DNA of 64,000 nt from Flexivirga oryzae (lineage in GTDB: Bacteria; Actinomycetota; Actinomycetes; Actinomycetales; Dermatophilaceae): the NCBI RefSeq assembly GCF_014190805.1, contig NZ_JACHVQ010000001.1, positions 1,488,001 through 1,552,000 on the forward strand, read 5' to 3'. The notes beneath the pieces are model-generated. The model was not told the DNA's origin. It saw nothing but the letters and a program-made list of their open reading frames with translations, and searched no databases. Each line of letters starts with the position of its first letter. Position 1 is the first letter of the stretch. Both the position numbers and the translations under genes were made by a program. Shown here one piece after another: positions 7,503 through 15,425 of the stretch.

Positions 7503-8917
7503 GCAAGCAGGTCGCGCCCGAGAGCACGTTGTCGGTGGAACGGCGCAGTATCGACTTCATTCCGCACGACGAGCGGCACGGCGAGCCGCGCAGCCTGTTC
7601 AACGTCTGGTTCGCGGCCAACATGCAGGTCACCGCGATCGTCACCGGGGCACTACTCGTGGTGATCGGGCTCCCGCTCGTGTGGGCCATCGTGGCCGACG
7701 TCATCGGCATCGCGATCGGCACCGTGTTCATGGCCCTGCACTCGGCCCAGGGTCCGAAACTGGGGATCCCGCAGATGATCCAGAGCCGTGCGCAGTTCGG
7801 CTTCTACGGTGCGATCCTGCCCATCGTCATCGTGCTGCTGATGTACATCGGATTCTTCGCCAGCAGCAGTGTGCTCGGCGGCCAGGCCCTGGCCGGGGCG
7901 TCACCGGTCGGGGTGACCCCCTCGATCATCGTGGTCTCGGCGGTGTGCACCGTGATCGCGATCTTCGGGTACCGGTTGATCCACCGGCTCGAGAGGTGGG
8001 TCAGCCTGCTCAGCGGCCTCGGCTTCGTGTACCTGACCATCATGCTGTTCGTGAAGCACGACGTGGGGGCCGTGTGGACCACGGGGCACCTGTCGGCGGG
8101 CACGTTCGGCCTCGGTATCGCGATCGCCGCGACCTGGGTGCTGACCTACGCACCGTACGTCGCGGACTACTCGCGCTATCTGCCCGAGAGCACGTCGAGC
8201 GCGAAGGTCTTCTGGTGGAGTTACGCCGGGTGCTCGATCAGCTCGGTGTGGATGATCGGTTTCGGCTGTGTCGCCGCCGCGGTCGCCGCGAAGGCGTTCG
8301 ACGGCGGCTCGGTCTCCTTCATCGTCGACCTCGCGCCGGCGGGCACCCACTGGGCCTTCTCGATCATGATCATCCTCGGCATCGTCGCCGTGAACGTGCT
8401 GAACCTGTATGGCGCCTTCACGTCGTGGACGACGATCGCCACGGCGACCCGGACCCACGGGGTGCGCCCGACCACCCGCGCGATCTACACCATCGCCGTC
8501 GCGCTGGTGTCCACGGCGATCGCCGTTGCCGGCCGCGGCAATTTCATGGACAATTTCGAGAATTTCATCCTCTTCCTCGCCTATTTCATCATTCCGTGGA
8601 CGGCGATCAATCTGGTCGATTTCTATCTGATCCGGAAAGAGCACTACAACATCGCCGAAATCTTCAATCCGCGCGGCATGTACGGTCTGTTCAGTTGGCA
8701 GGCGCTCGTGGCGTACCTGTTGGCCATTGCGGTGGAGATCCCGTTCATGAGCACCACTTTCTACACCGGACCCATGGTCGCCCGACTGCACGGCGCCGAC
8801 ATCTCCTGGGCACTCGGTCTCATCGTGTCCGCGGTCCTGTACGGGGTATTCATGCACAACAGCGAGGTCATCACGGTCGACCCGGAAACCTCCGGGGTGC
8901 CTGCCGCACCGCGCTGA
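7499..8917 (+). CDS. NCS1-family cytosine/purine-type permease
   Basis: A 472-residue transporter with about twelve membrane helices and the NCS1 (nucleobase:cation symporter-1) style N-terminus SLFNVWFAANMQVTAIVTG. The family imports cytosine, purines, allantoin, hydantoins and thiamine. Here the tight ATGA coupling to a ureohydrolase suggests uptake of a nitrogen-rich compound, possibly a guanidino compound; this is inference. The PucR-type regulator upstream on the other strand supports nitrogen-source control. Confidence 0.87.
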   Translation: MSKQVAPESTLSVERRSIDFIPHDERHGEPRSLFNVWFAANMQVTAIVTGALLVVIGLPLVWAIVADVIGIAIGTVFMALHSAQGPKLGIPQMIQSRAQFGFYGAILPIVIVLLMYIGFFASSSVLGGQALAGASPVGVTPSIIVVSAVCTVIAIFGYRLIHRLERWVSLLSGLGFVYLTIMLFVKHDVGAVWTTGHLSAGTFGLGIAIAATWVLTYAPYVADYSRYLPESTSSAKVFWWSYAGCSISSVWMIGFGCVAAAVAAKAFDGGSVSFIVDLAPAGTHWAFSIMIILGIVAVNVLNLYGAFTSWTTIATATRTHGVRPTTRAIYTIAVALVSTAIAVAGRGNFMDNFENFILFLAYFIIPWTAINLVDFYLIRKEHYNIAEIFNPRGMYGLFSWQALVAYLLAIAVEIPFMSTTFYTGPMVARLHGADISWALGLIVSAVLYGVFMHNSEVITVDPETSGVPAAPR

Positions 8918-8918
8918 G

Positions 8919-8963
8919 CCGCACCAGGTCTGGCCGCACCGGGTCTGGCCGCGCCGCCCCGAG
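8919..8963. repeat. Short tandem repeat after the permease gene
   Basis: A 15-bp unit, GCCGCACC(A/G)GGTCTG, occurs twice and is followed by a degenerate third copy, between the convergent ends of the permease and methyltransferase genes. It may be a replication-slippage product; no clear terminator hairpin with a T tract is seen. Confidence 0.45.
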
Positions 8964-8983
8964 CCGCGCGGCCGGACCCGTTC

Positions 8984-9790
8984 TCAGTGGTCGACGGGTT
9001 TCTCGGCGACGAAGATCGCCGTACCGGGGATGATCCGGCCGCGGGTGGGGGACCAGCCGCCCCAGACCGCCGTGTTGCGGGCCGGCCACTCGGGCTCGAC
9101 CAGGTCGACCAGGGTCAGCCCGGCTCCGGCGATCTCGCGCACCCGGTCGCCGAGGGTCCGGTGATGCTCGACATACGTCGCCGTGCCGTCGTCGCCCTCC
9201 TCGACGTAGGGCGTGCGGTCGAAGTAGGAGCGGTCGGCCACCAGGCCCTCCGGGCCGGGTGCATCGGGGAAGGCCCACCGGATCGGGTGGGTGGTGGAGA
9301 AGACGAACCGCCCGCCGGGCCGCAACACGCGCGTCGCCTCGGCCATGACCGCGGCGCTGTCGGCCACGAACGGGACGGCGCCGTACGCCGTGAAGACGAG
9401 GTCGAACGTCGCCCCCGGGAAGGGCAGCGCGGTCGCGTCGCACTGCGCGAGCGGCAGCAGCGCACCGGCTCGCGCGTCGATCGCGGCAGCCTGCCGGAGC
9501 ATGCCCGCGGACAGGTCGGTCGACACGACCCGGGCGCCGCGCGCCGCGGCATACCGGCCGCCCTGCGCCGCACCGGACCCGATCTCGAGCACGTCCCGGC
9601 CCGACAGCGACCCGAGCAGGCCGAGCTCGGACTCGGTCAATCCTTCCGGTCCCCACACGAGTTCGCGGTCACCCAGGAAGTCGCCGTGCTCGGCGTAGTA
9701 GGCGACGGCCTCCGCGTCCCACCAGCCCCGATTGGCCGTGCGGGTCTCGGCGGCGTCCGCGGTGCGGCGTCCGACTCCGAAGGCATCCAT
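8984..9790 (-). CDS. Class I SAM-dependent methyltransferase
   Basis: A 268-residue methyltransferase with motif I VLEIGSGAAQGGRYAA, the acidic motif-II end VVSTDLSAGML, and CDATALPFPGATFDLVFTAYG followed by VLRPGGRFVFSTTHPI, all in the order of the UbiE/Methyltransf_11 type. The substrate is unknown; small-molecule methylation is typical. ATG 9790 begins a sequence whose homology-like region starts about 20 residues in. It is divergent from rpsA, sharing the 9791-10003 gap. Confidence 0.85.
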   Translation of the reverse strand: MDAFGVGRRTADAAETRTANRGWWDAEAVAYYAEHGDFLGDRELVWGPEGLTESELGLLGSLSGRDVLEIGSGAAQGGRYAAARGARVVSTDLSAGMLRQAAAIDARAGALLPLAQCDATALPFPGATFDLVFTAYGAVPFVADSAAVMAEATRVLRPGGRFVFSTTHPIRWAFPDAPGPEGLVADRSYFDRTPYVEEGDDGTATYVEHHRTLGDRVREIAGAGLTLVDLVEPEWPARNTAVWGGWSPTRGRIIPGTAIFVAEKPVDH

Positions 9791-9809
9791 CGCTCGACCT
9801 CGACTCCTT

Positions 9810-9839
9810 TTGACCCACCTGTGGACGGGCCGATAAGAT
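9810..9839 (+). promoter_or_regulatory. Candidate sigma-70-type promoter for rpsA
   Basis: TTGACC (9810-9815), an 18-base spacer and TAAGAT (9834-9839) resemble a housekeeping promoter reading toward rpsA, giving a leader of about 155 bases. The leader holds a small hairpin (CGCAC-GCAT-GTGCG, near 9847-9860). S1 autoregulation through the leader is known in Escherichia coli; whether it applies here is unknown. Confidence 0.5.
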
Positions 9840-10003
9840 TGCAGCGCGCACGCATGTGCGTGTGAGGGGTTCCATCTCGGCAGAGCGTCGACGGCGGGGT
9901 TTCTCGCCGATTGACGCGCCGGCACCGCTGACTTGAGGTCAGTTGCCGGCCGCCATTCCAACACATTGTCCATATCTACTGTCCACCGAAGGTTTCCTAC
10001 TAC

Positions 10004-11488
10004 ATGACTGCCACCACCACCTCCCCGATCGCCATCAACGACATCGGGTCCGAGGAGGAGTTGCTCGCCGCGATCGACGCGACGATCAAGCACTTCAATG
10101 ACGGCGACATCGTTGACGGTGTCATCGTCAAGGTCGACCGGGACGAGGTCCTGCTCGACATCGGCTACAAGACCGAGGGCGTCATCCCCTCGCGTGAGTT
10201 GTCCATCAAACACGACGTCGACCCGAGCGAGGTCGTGGCGGTCGGAGATGAGGTCGAGGCTCTGGTCCTCCAGAAGGAGGACAAGGAAGGCCGCCTCATC
10301 CTCTCCAAGAAGCGTGCGCAGTACGAGCGCGCCTGGGGCACCATCGAGCAGATCAAGGAGGAGGACGGCGTCGTCACCGGCACCGTCATCGAGGTCGTCA
10401 AGGGCGGCCTCATCCTCGACATCGGTCTGCGCGGCTTCCTGCCGGCGTCGCTGGTGGAGATGCGCCGCGTGCGCGACCTCCAGCCGTACGTCGGCAAGGA
10501 GATCGAGGCCAAGATCATCGAGCTCGACAAGAACCGCAACAACGTGGTCCTGTCGCGCCGCGCCTGGCTCGAGCAGACCCAGTCCGAGGTCCGCACGACG
10601 TTCCTCAAGGAGCTGCAGAAGGGCCAGGTCCGCTCCGGTGTGGTCAGCAGCATCGTCAACTTCGGTGCGTTCGTCGACCTCGGCGGGGTCGACGGTCTGG
10701 TCCACGTGTCCGAGCTGTCCTGGAAGCACATCGACCACCCGTCCGAGGTCGTCGAGGTCGGCGACGAGGTCACCGTCGAGGTGCTGGACGTCGACATGGA
10801 CCGCGAGCGTGTCTCGCTGTCGCTGAAGGCGACCCAGGAAGACCCGTGGCAGCACTTCGCCCGCACCCACGCCATCGGCCAGGTCGTGCCGGGCAAGGTC
10901 ACCAAACTGGTGCCCTTCGGCGCGTTCGTGCGTGTCGAGGACGGCATCGAGGGCCTGGTCCACATCTCCGAGCTGGCCGAGCGCCACGTGGAGCTGCCGG
11001 AGCAGGTCGTCCAGGTCGGCCAGGAGATCTTCGTCAAGGTCATCGACATCGACCTGGAGCGTCGACGCATCTCGCTGAGCCTCAAGCAGGCCAACGACGA
11101 GGCCGCCGCCGCGACCGAGTTCGACCCGACCCTCTACGGCATGGCCGCGGAGTACGACGAGCAGGGCAACTACAAGTACCCCGAGGGCTTCGACGCGGAG
11201 TCCGGCGAATGGCTCGAGGGCTTCGAGACCCAGCGCGAGAAGTGGGAGAAGCAGTACGCCGAGGCGCACGCCCGCTACGAGGCGCACCAGGCGCAGATTG
11301 AGCAGGCTCGCAAGGACGACGCCGAGGCCGCGGCCACCGCTGCCACCGGCGCCACGTCCTACTCCTCGGAGTCCAGCGACAGCGGCAGCTCGTCCAGCAG
11401 CAGCAGCACCCCGGCCGCCCCGGCCGAGGGCACGCTGGCTTCCGACGAGGCGCTGGCCGCCCTGCGCGAGAAGCTCACCGGCAACTGA
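10004..11488 (+). CDS. rpsA: 30S ribosomal protein S1
   Basis: A 494-residue S1 protein with four S1/OB domains at roughly 34-105, 120-185, 205-275 and 290-360, the number typical of actinobacteria (six in E. coli). Repeats such as VSSIVNFGAFVDLGGVDGLVH and its near copy in domain four show the duplicated fold. The C-terminal third is a charged linker ending in a Ser/Ala-rich low-complexity tail. It binds mRNA on the small subunit. A strong terminator hairpin follows at 11525-11558. The gene is normally followed by or near coaE, as here. Confidence 0.97.
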   Translation: MTATTTSPIAINDIGSEEELLAAIDATIKHFNDGDIVDGVIVKVDRDEVLLDIGYKTEGVIPSRELSIKHDVDPSEVVAVGDEVEALVLQKEDKEGRLILSKKRAQYERAWGTIEQIKEEDGVVTGTVIEVVKGGLILDIGLRGFLPASLVEMRRVRDLQPYVGKEIEAKIIELDKNRNNVVLSRRAWLEQTQSEVRTTFLKELQKGQVRSGVVSSIVNFGAFVDLGGVDGLVHVSELSWKHIDHPSEVVEVGDEVTVEVLDVDMDRERVSLSLKATQEDPWQHFARTHAIGQVVPGKVTKLVPFGAFVRVEDGIEGLVHISELAERHVELPEQVVQVGQEIFVKVIDIDLERRRISLSLKQANDEAAAATEFDPTLYGMAAEYDEQGNYKYPEGFDAESGEWLEGFETQREKWEKQYAEAHARYEAHQAQIEQARKDDAEAAATAATGATSYSSESSDSGSSSSSSSTPAAPAEGTLASDEALAALREKLTGN

Positions 11489-11524
11489 GCGGTGTGTGAC
11501 CGCGCGGCGTAGCCGAAGCGATCG

Positions 11525-11558
11525 AAAGCCCCTGGAACCACCTGGTTCCAGGGGCTTT
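11525..11558 (+). terminator. rpsA terminator hairpin
   Basis: A perfect 16-bp stem, AAAGCCCCTGGAACCA, with a two-base CC gap before its exact complement, 36 bases after the rpsA stop. The stem ends in TTT, so it reads as a rho-independent terminator on either strand. Confidence 0.9.
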
Positions 11559-11597
11559 CGGCATACCAGCGGGAAGCGGCTCCACTGCGCCAACCTC

Positions 11598-11737
11598 GTC
11601 CCGAAGTGCCGACGGTCGAGGGTTGGGGACGGCGGACGCGGCCGATGGTGTCCCGAAGTGCCGACGGTCGTGGGCTGGGGACGGCGGACGCGGCCGATGG
11701 CGTCCCGTAGTGCCGACGGTCGAGGGTTGGGGACGGC
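11598..11737. repeat. Tandem repeat array A, three 52-bp units
   Basis: Units start at 11598, 11650 and 11702. Each has a 35-bp core beginning GTCCCGAAGTGCCGACGGTC (third copy GTCCCGTAG) and ending TGGGGACGG, followed by a 17-bp linker that is nearly identical in the two full periods. The core can fold: GTCCC pairs with GGGAC, and CCGA-CGG-TCGG forms an inner hairpin. It lies between the convergent ends of rpsA and a membrane-protein gene. The same family occurs at 28749 and 45880. Confidence 0.9.
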
Positions 11738-11746
11738 GGGTCCGCC

Positions 11747-12292
11747 TCAGGCGCGCGACACCGGCGTCTTCTTCGGGAAGACCGTGTAGCTGAACGAGAT
11801 CGCCGCATCGATCGCCAGCACGAGCGTCCAGAACTCCAGCGCGCTGGACAGCGCCGCGGTGCGGTCGGCGTCGTGGATGGCGACGATGGCCAGGCCCAGC
11901 AGGGCGGCGCCCACGACGTACGCCAGCAGGTGCGCGTACCACCCCGAGCGTTCGTATGCCGCCCGCGCCGCACCGTACTTCGGCTTCTTCGGTGGGCGCG
12001 GGCCGCCCGCGAAACGGTGGGCGAAACGGACGTCGGCCCAGTGCAGCATCCGCCGCCCGAACCCGACGGAGACGCCGATGTAGATCGCGGCCAGGGCGTG
12101 TGCCGGTGACGCGGTCCCGCCGCGCCGCAGGTCGAGCACCGAGGCGACCAGGAGGACGAGGTCGACCGCCGGGGCGAGTGCCAGCAGCACCGCGGACGCA
12201 CGGTTGCGGTGCAGCAGGTACCGGCAGCTGAGCCCGGCGAGCAGGAAGAGCCAGAAGCCGATCTCGCACGCGACGATCACTGCGAGAAGCAT
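11747..12292 (-). CDS. Putative integral membrane protein
   Basis: A 181-residue protein with about five hydrophobic segments: an N-terminal helix, two around residues 30-55, one near 70-85 and two in the last 60 residues. A basic Pro/Lys-rich loop (PRPPKKPKYG) lies in the middle. No named family is recognised. It is divergent from a TetR regulator, and the shared gap contains a paired palindromic operator, so it is probably the regulator's target, perhaps a resistance or stress membrane protein; that role is inference. Confidence 0.75.
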   Translation of the reverse strand: MLLAVIVACEIGFWLFLLAGLSCRYLLHRNRASAVLLALAPAVDLVLLVASVLDLRRGGTASPAHALAAIYIGVSVGFGRRMLHWADVRFAHRFAGGPRPPKKPKYGAARAAYERSGWYAHLLAYVVGAALLGLAIVAIHDADRTAALSSALEFWTLVLAIDAAISFSYTVFPKKTPVSRA

Positions 12293-12304
12293 GGGATCAC
12301 CTTA

Positions 12305-12350
12305 TTTCACACGAGTGTGTTGATACCTAAAATAACACAGTCGTGTGATA
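12305..12350. promoter_or_regulatory. Paired palindromic operator between the membrane protein and TetR genes
   Basis: TTTCACACGAGTGTGTT (12305-12321) and AACACAGTCGTGTGATA (12334-12350) are inverted copies of each other with two mismatches, separated by 12 AT-rich bases. Each half also has its own CACA/TGTG symmetry. The site occupies almost the whole 68-base divergent gap, so a TetR dimer pair bound here would block both promoters. Confidence 0.8.
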
Positions 12351-12360
12351 AAAAGATTGT

Positions 12361-12948
12361 ATGCCGAAGTTGGTCGACCACGACGCGCGCCGCGAGGAGA
12401 TCGTCGACGCCGTCATGCGGGTCGTCGCGCGTGACGGTTACGCGGGCCTGTCGGTGCGCACGGTCGCCCAGGAGGCGGGCTGGTCACCGGGTTCGATCCG
12501 GCACTACTTCAGGACCCAGCAGGAGTTGATCGGCTTCGCGATGACGACCTTGTCCGCCCGGGTGCGGGTCCGCATCGAGCGGCAGGGGAGCCGGGCCACG
12601 GACCTGGACGGCGTAGCGCGGCTGCTGGAGGAGATCCTCCCGCTGGACTCCGCCCGTCGCGTCGAATCGGAGGTGTGGCTGGCCCTGGCGGTCGCGGCGC
12701 ACACGGACCCGGAGCTCGGTGCCATCTGGCGGGAGGTGAACACCGGTCTGCACGGACTGATGGAGTCGTGCGTGCTCGTCGTCGCGGAGTTGTCCGGGCG
12801 GGCACTCGACATACCGGCCGAGACGGACCGGCTGCACGCCCTGACCGACGGACTGGCGCTGCACGGGACGCTGCGACCGCGGCTGTCGGCGGCGCGCATG
12901 AGGGCTGCGTTGCGGACCCACCTGGCGGAGCTCGCCGCCGGCCGGTGA
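12361..12948 (+). CDS. TetR-family transcriptional regulator
   Basis: A 195-residue regulator with an N-terminal TetR helix-turn-helix (GYAGLSVRTVAQEAGWSPGSIRHYF, residues about 27-51) and a helical ligand-binding region of the TetR_C type. It probably represses itself and the divergent membrane protein through the paired operator at 12305-12350. No ribosome site is visible before ATG 12361, and an AT-rich -10-like stretch ends six bases upstream, so the transcript may be leaderless. Confidence 0.88.
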   Translation: MPKLVDHDARREEIVDAVMRVVARDGYAGLSVRTVAQEAGWSPGSIRHYFRTQQELIGFAMTTLSARVRVRIERQGSRATDLDGVARLLEEILPLDSARRVESEVWLALAVAAHTDPELGAIWREVNTGLHGLMESCVLVVAELSGRALDIPAETDRLHALTDGLALHGTLRPRLSAARMRAALRTHLAELAAGR

Positions 12949-12962
12949 CAGCGGCCGGCGGC
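12934..12962. terminator. Bidirectional GC-rich hairpin at the TetR/AhpD convergent ends
   Basis: GCCGCCGGCCG (12934-12944) and CGGCCGGCGGC (12952-12962) are an exact 11-bp inverted repeat with a 7-base loop. The hairpin contains the TetR stop codon. There is no T tract, so its role as a terminator is inferred from position. Confidence 0.6.
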
Positions 12963-12968
12963 GGCGCC

Positions 12969-13313
12969 TCAGTGCTGGTGCGGCTCGGTCTCCCCGATGG
13001 CGCGCAGCGCGAGGGTCGAGTGCGCGTAGGCGCCCCCTGCCCGCATCTCGGCGGCCACCCAGACCGCCTCCATGATCTCCTCGGCCGTCGCGCCCCGGCG
13101 CTTGGCGAGCTTGGTGTGCCCGTCGATGCAGTACGGGCACTGGGTCGTGTGGGCGACCGCGACGGCGATCAGCTGCTTGGTCTTCTCGTCGAGTGCCCCC
13201 TCGGCGAAGACGGCCTTGCTGAACTCGCGGAACGCGTCATACGGCCCGGGTGCCAGCTCCTTGCGGCGCTGGTCGATCTCACGGGTGGCGGGTTCGTACA
13301 GGCTGTCGGCCAT
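12969..13313 (-). CDS. Carboxymuconolactone decarboxylase / AhpD-like protein
   Basis: A 114-residue all-helical protein with the AhpD-type redox motif CPYCIDGH near residue 57-64, where the two Cys and the His form a thiol active site. Such proteins act as alkylhydroperoxidases or related reductases; the exact partner is unknown. The length matches stand-alone CMD-domain proteins. GAAGGAG lies upstream of its ATG on the minus strand. It ends convergently with the TetR gene at a GC-rich hairpin. Confidence 0.88.
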   Translation of the reverse strand: MADSLYEPATREIDQRRKELAPGPYDAFREFSKAVFAEGALDEKTKQLIAVAVAHTTQCPYCIDGHTKLAKRRGATAEEIMEAVWVAAEMRAGGAYAHSTLALRAIGETEPHQH

Positions 13314-13417
13314 GATGGCGCTCCTTCGGGAAGAATGCTGACCTCCCCAAATTAGGACCCGGGGCGATCGGGCGATCCGCGGGCCCGGTCGGTGCGGCGC
13401 CGCACTAGAGTCACGGC

Positions 13418-14320
13418 GTGCTCTACGTGGGACTCAGCGGCGGCATCGGCTCCGGGAAATCGACCGTGTCGGCGCGGCTGATCGAACTCGGCGCGGTGGT
13501 GATCGACGCGGACCTGATCGCGCGCGACGTCGTCGCTCCCGACACGCCCGGCCTCGCGGCGGTCGTCGAGCGCTTCGGGCCGGGGCTGCTGTCCTCGGAC
13601 GGCGCGCTGGATCGCCCTGCGCTCGGTGCCGTCGTGTTCGCCGACCGGAGCGCGCGCCGGGACCTGGAGGCGATCATCCATCCGCTCGTGCGGGACGAAA
13701 CCGCGCGGCGGCGCGCTGCGGCGCCACGCGAGGCGATCGTCGTGCACGACGTGCCGTTGCTGGTCGAGGGCGACCTCGCGGCGGACCACCACCTGACCGT
13801 CATCGTGGACACCGCCGAACACATCCGTGCCGCGCGGCTGGGCCGTGATCGGGGTATGACGGAGCAGGAGGCAGCGGCCCGGATCGGCGCGCAGGCCACC
13901 GACGAGCAGCGGTATGCCGTCGCGGACGTGTTGCTGGAGAACAACGGCACACATGACGAACTGCTCGAACGGGTGGAAACGTTGTGGCGCGAACGGCTTT
14001 CGCCATACAACGACAACCTGCTGGCAGGCAGGGGAGCGCAGCCCGGCACTCGGGCCGTCGATGGACCTGCAGCGGCCAGGGCCGTTGCACGGGTCCGGCG
14101 GCAGCTGGACTTCGCAGGTCTCGGCGACCACATCGGGCAACTGGGGACGACGGGCAGCGACACCATCGAGGTGCGCCTCGCCCCGGCGCCGGCGGTCGGC
14201 GACAGCCTGCGCCGGGCGCTGCTCGCGGCCGGTTTCGTGGGCGCACCGGGCGCGACCGACTTCACCGCGTGCGACCCGGCTGCCCCGTTGCGGCTGTCCC
14301 TGCGGGACACCGCCGGCTGA
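13418..14320 (+). CDS. coaE: Dephospho-CoA kinase with a C-terminal extension
   Basis: Residues 1-195 form a dephospho-CoA kinase (last step of CoA synthesis) with P-loop GGIGSGKST (8-16) and the DADLIARDVV segment. The protein is 300 residues, about 100 longer than a single-domain CoaE. In mycobacteria CoaE carries a GrpB (UPF0157) domain; the extension here is short, lacks clear GrpB hallmarks and may be a worn remnant. GTG 13418 lies six bases after TAGAGT (13406-13411), so the mRNA may be leaderless. Confidence 0.92.
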   Translation: MLYVGLSGGIGSGKSTVSARLIELGAVVIDADLIARDVVAPDTPGLAAVVERFGPGLLSSDGALDRPALGAVVFADRSARRDLEAIIHPLVRDETARRRAAAPREAIVVHDVPLLVEGDLAADHHLTVIVDTAEHIRAARLGRDRGMTEQEAAARIGAQATDEQRYAVADVLLENNGTHDELLERVETLWRERLSPYNDNLLAGRGAQPGTRAVDGPAAARAVARVRRQLDFAGLGDHIGQLGTTGSDTIEVRLAPAPAVGDSLRRALLAAGFVGAPGATDFTACDPAAPLRLSLRDTAG

Positions 14321-14357
14321 GGGCGCCACCGGAGTGCCGGCGACGCGGCGGACGGAT

Positions 14358-14397
14358 GTAACCAAGTAACAGTTCGGTCGTGTCGCGGGATAGTTAC
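14358..14397. promoter_or_regulatory. GTAAC/GTTAC repeats upstream of the Ugp-like operon
   Basis: GTAACCAAGTAAC (14358-14370) is a short direct repeat, followed by the inverted GTTAC at 14393-14397, in the 145-base gap before the ABC operon. It could be an operator for a sugar or phosphate regulator. TAGTGT at 14415-14420 is a possible -10. Support is only positional. Confidence 0.3.
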
Positions 14398-14465
14398 CCC
14401 CACGTCAGCCCACGTGCCACTAGTGTTCAGGCCGTGTTCCGCATCGTCGAGGAAAGTCTGCGTCC

Positions 14466-15425
14466 GTGACGGCCTCGCAACCGACTGCTCCCTCCGCACC
14501 CCGTACGGGGCCGCCGGAGCCGATCGGGCCGCCCCCACGGCGCAGTGGCCGGCCGTACGGCGAGTGGCTGCTCGCCGCGGCGCTGTTGCTGCCCAACCTG
14601 GTGCTGCTGGTGATCTTCACCTACCGGCCGCTGCTCGACGACTTCCGGCTGTCCTTCACGGACTGGAACATCGCGGCACCGGTCGCGCACTACATCGGGT
14701 TCGCCAACTACAAGACCTGGTGGCACGATCCGAACTCGCACGAGGTGCTGATCAACACCCTGATCTTCACCGTCTGTGCGGTCGGCATCTCGATGGCGCT
14801 CGGCCTGGCCCTGGCCATGTTGCTGGACCAGAAGCTGTACGGGCGCAACCTGGTGCGGTCCACGATCTTCGCACCGTTCGTCATCTCGGGTGCAGCGGTC
14901 GGCATCGCGTTCCAGTTCGTGTTCGACCCCAACTTCGGCATGTTGCGCGACATCCTGCACCGGGTCGGCATCGGGGTTCCGGACTTCTATCAGCAGCCGG
15001 GGTGGGCGCTGGTGATGGTGACCACCACCTACATCTGGAAGAACCTCGGCTACACGTTCGTGATCTACCTCGCGGCGCTCCAGGGCCGCCGGGCGGACCT
15101 CGACGAGGCGGCGGAGATCGACGGTGCCTCCCCCTGGCGACGCTTCTACAAGGTGCTGCTGCCGCAGCTGCGGCCGACGACCTTCTTCCTGTCGATCACG
15201 GTGCTGCTGAACTCCGTGCAGGTCTTCGACATCATCAACGTCATGACGCGCGGTGGCCCGCAGGGCTACGGCACGACGACGCTGGTCTACCAGGTCTATC
15301 GAGAGACGTTCGTCAACAGCAAGGCGGGGTATGGCGCGACGATCGCCAGCATCATGTTCGTGATCTTGTTGATCATCACCGTGATTCAAGTGCGAGTGAT
15401 GGATCGGGGGATGAAGCAGTCATGA
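14466..15425 (+). CDS. ugpA: ABC importer permease, UgpA-like
   Basis: A 319-residue membrane permease with six helices and the EAA-loop sequence DEAAEIDGASPWRRFYKVLLP characteristic of carbohydrate ABC permeases of the MalF/UgpA class. The C-terminal VYRETF segment resembles sn-glycerol-3-phosphate permeases. GTG 14466 is preceded by AGGAAAG. It is first in the order A-E-B-C and its stop overlaps the next ATG (ATGA). The substrate is probably glycerol 3-phosphate or a related glycerol/sugar phosphodiester; this is inferred from resemblance. Confidence 0.85.
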   Translation: MTASQPTAPSAPRTGPPEPIGPPPRRSGRPYGEWLLAAALLLPNLVLLVIFTYRPLLDDFRLSFTDWNIAAPVAHYIGFANYKTWWHDPNSHEVLINTLIFTVCAVGISMALGLALAMLLDQKLYGRNLVRSTIFAPFVISGAAVGIAFQFVFDPNFGMLRDILHRVGIGVPDFYQQPGWALVMVTTTYIWKNLGYTFVIYLAALQGRRADLDEAAEIDGASPWRRFYKVLLPQLRPTTFFLSITVLLNSVQVFDIINVMTRGGPQGYGTTTLVYQVYRETFVNSKAGYGATIASIMFVILLIITVIQVRVMDRGMKQS

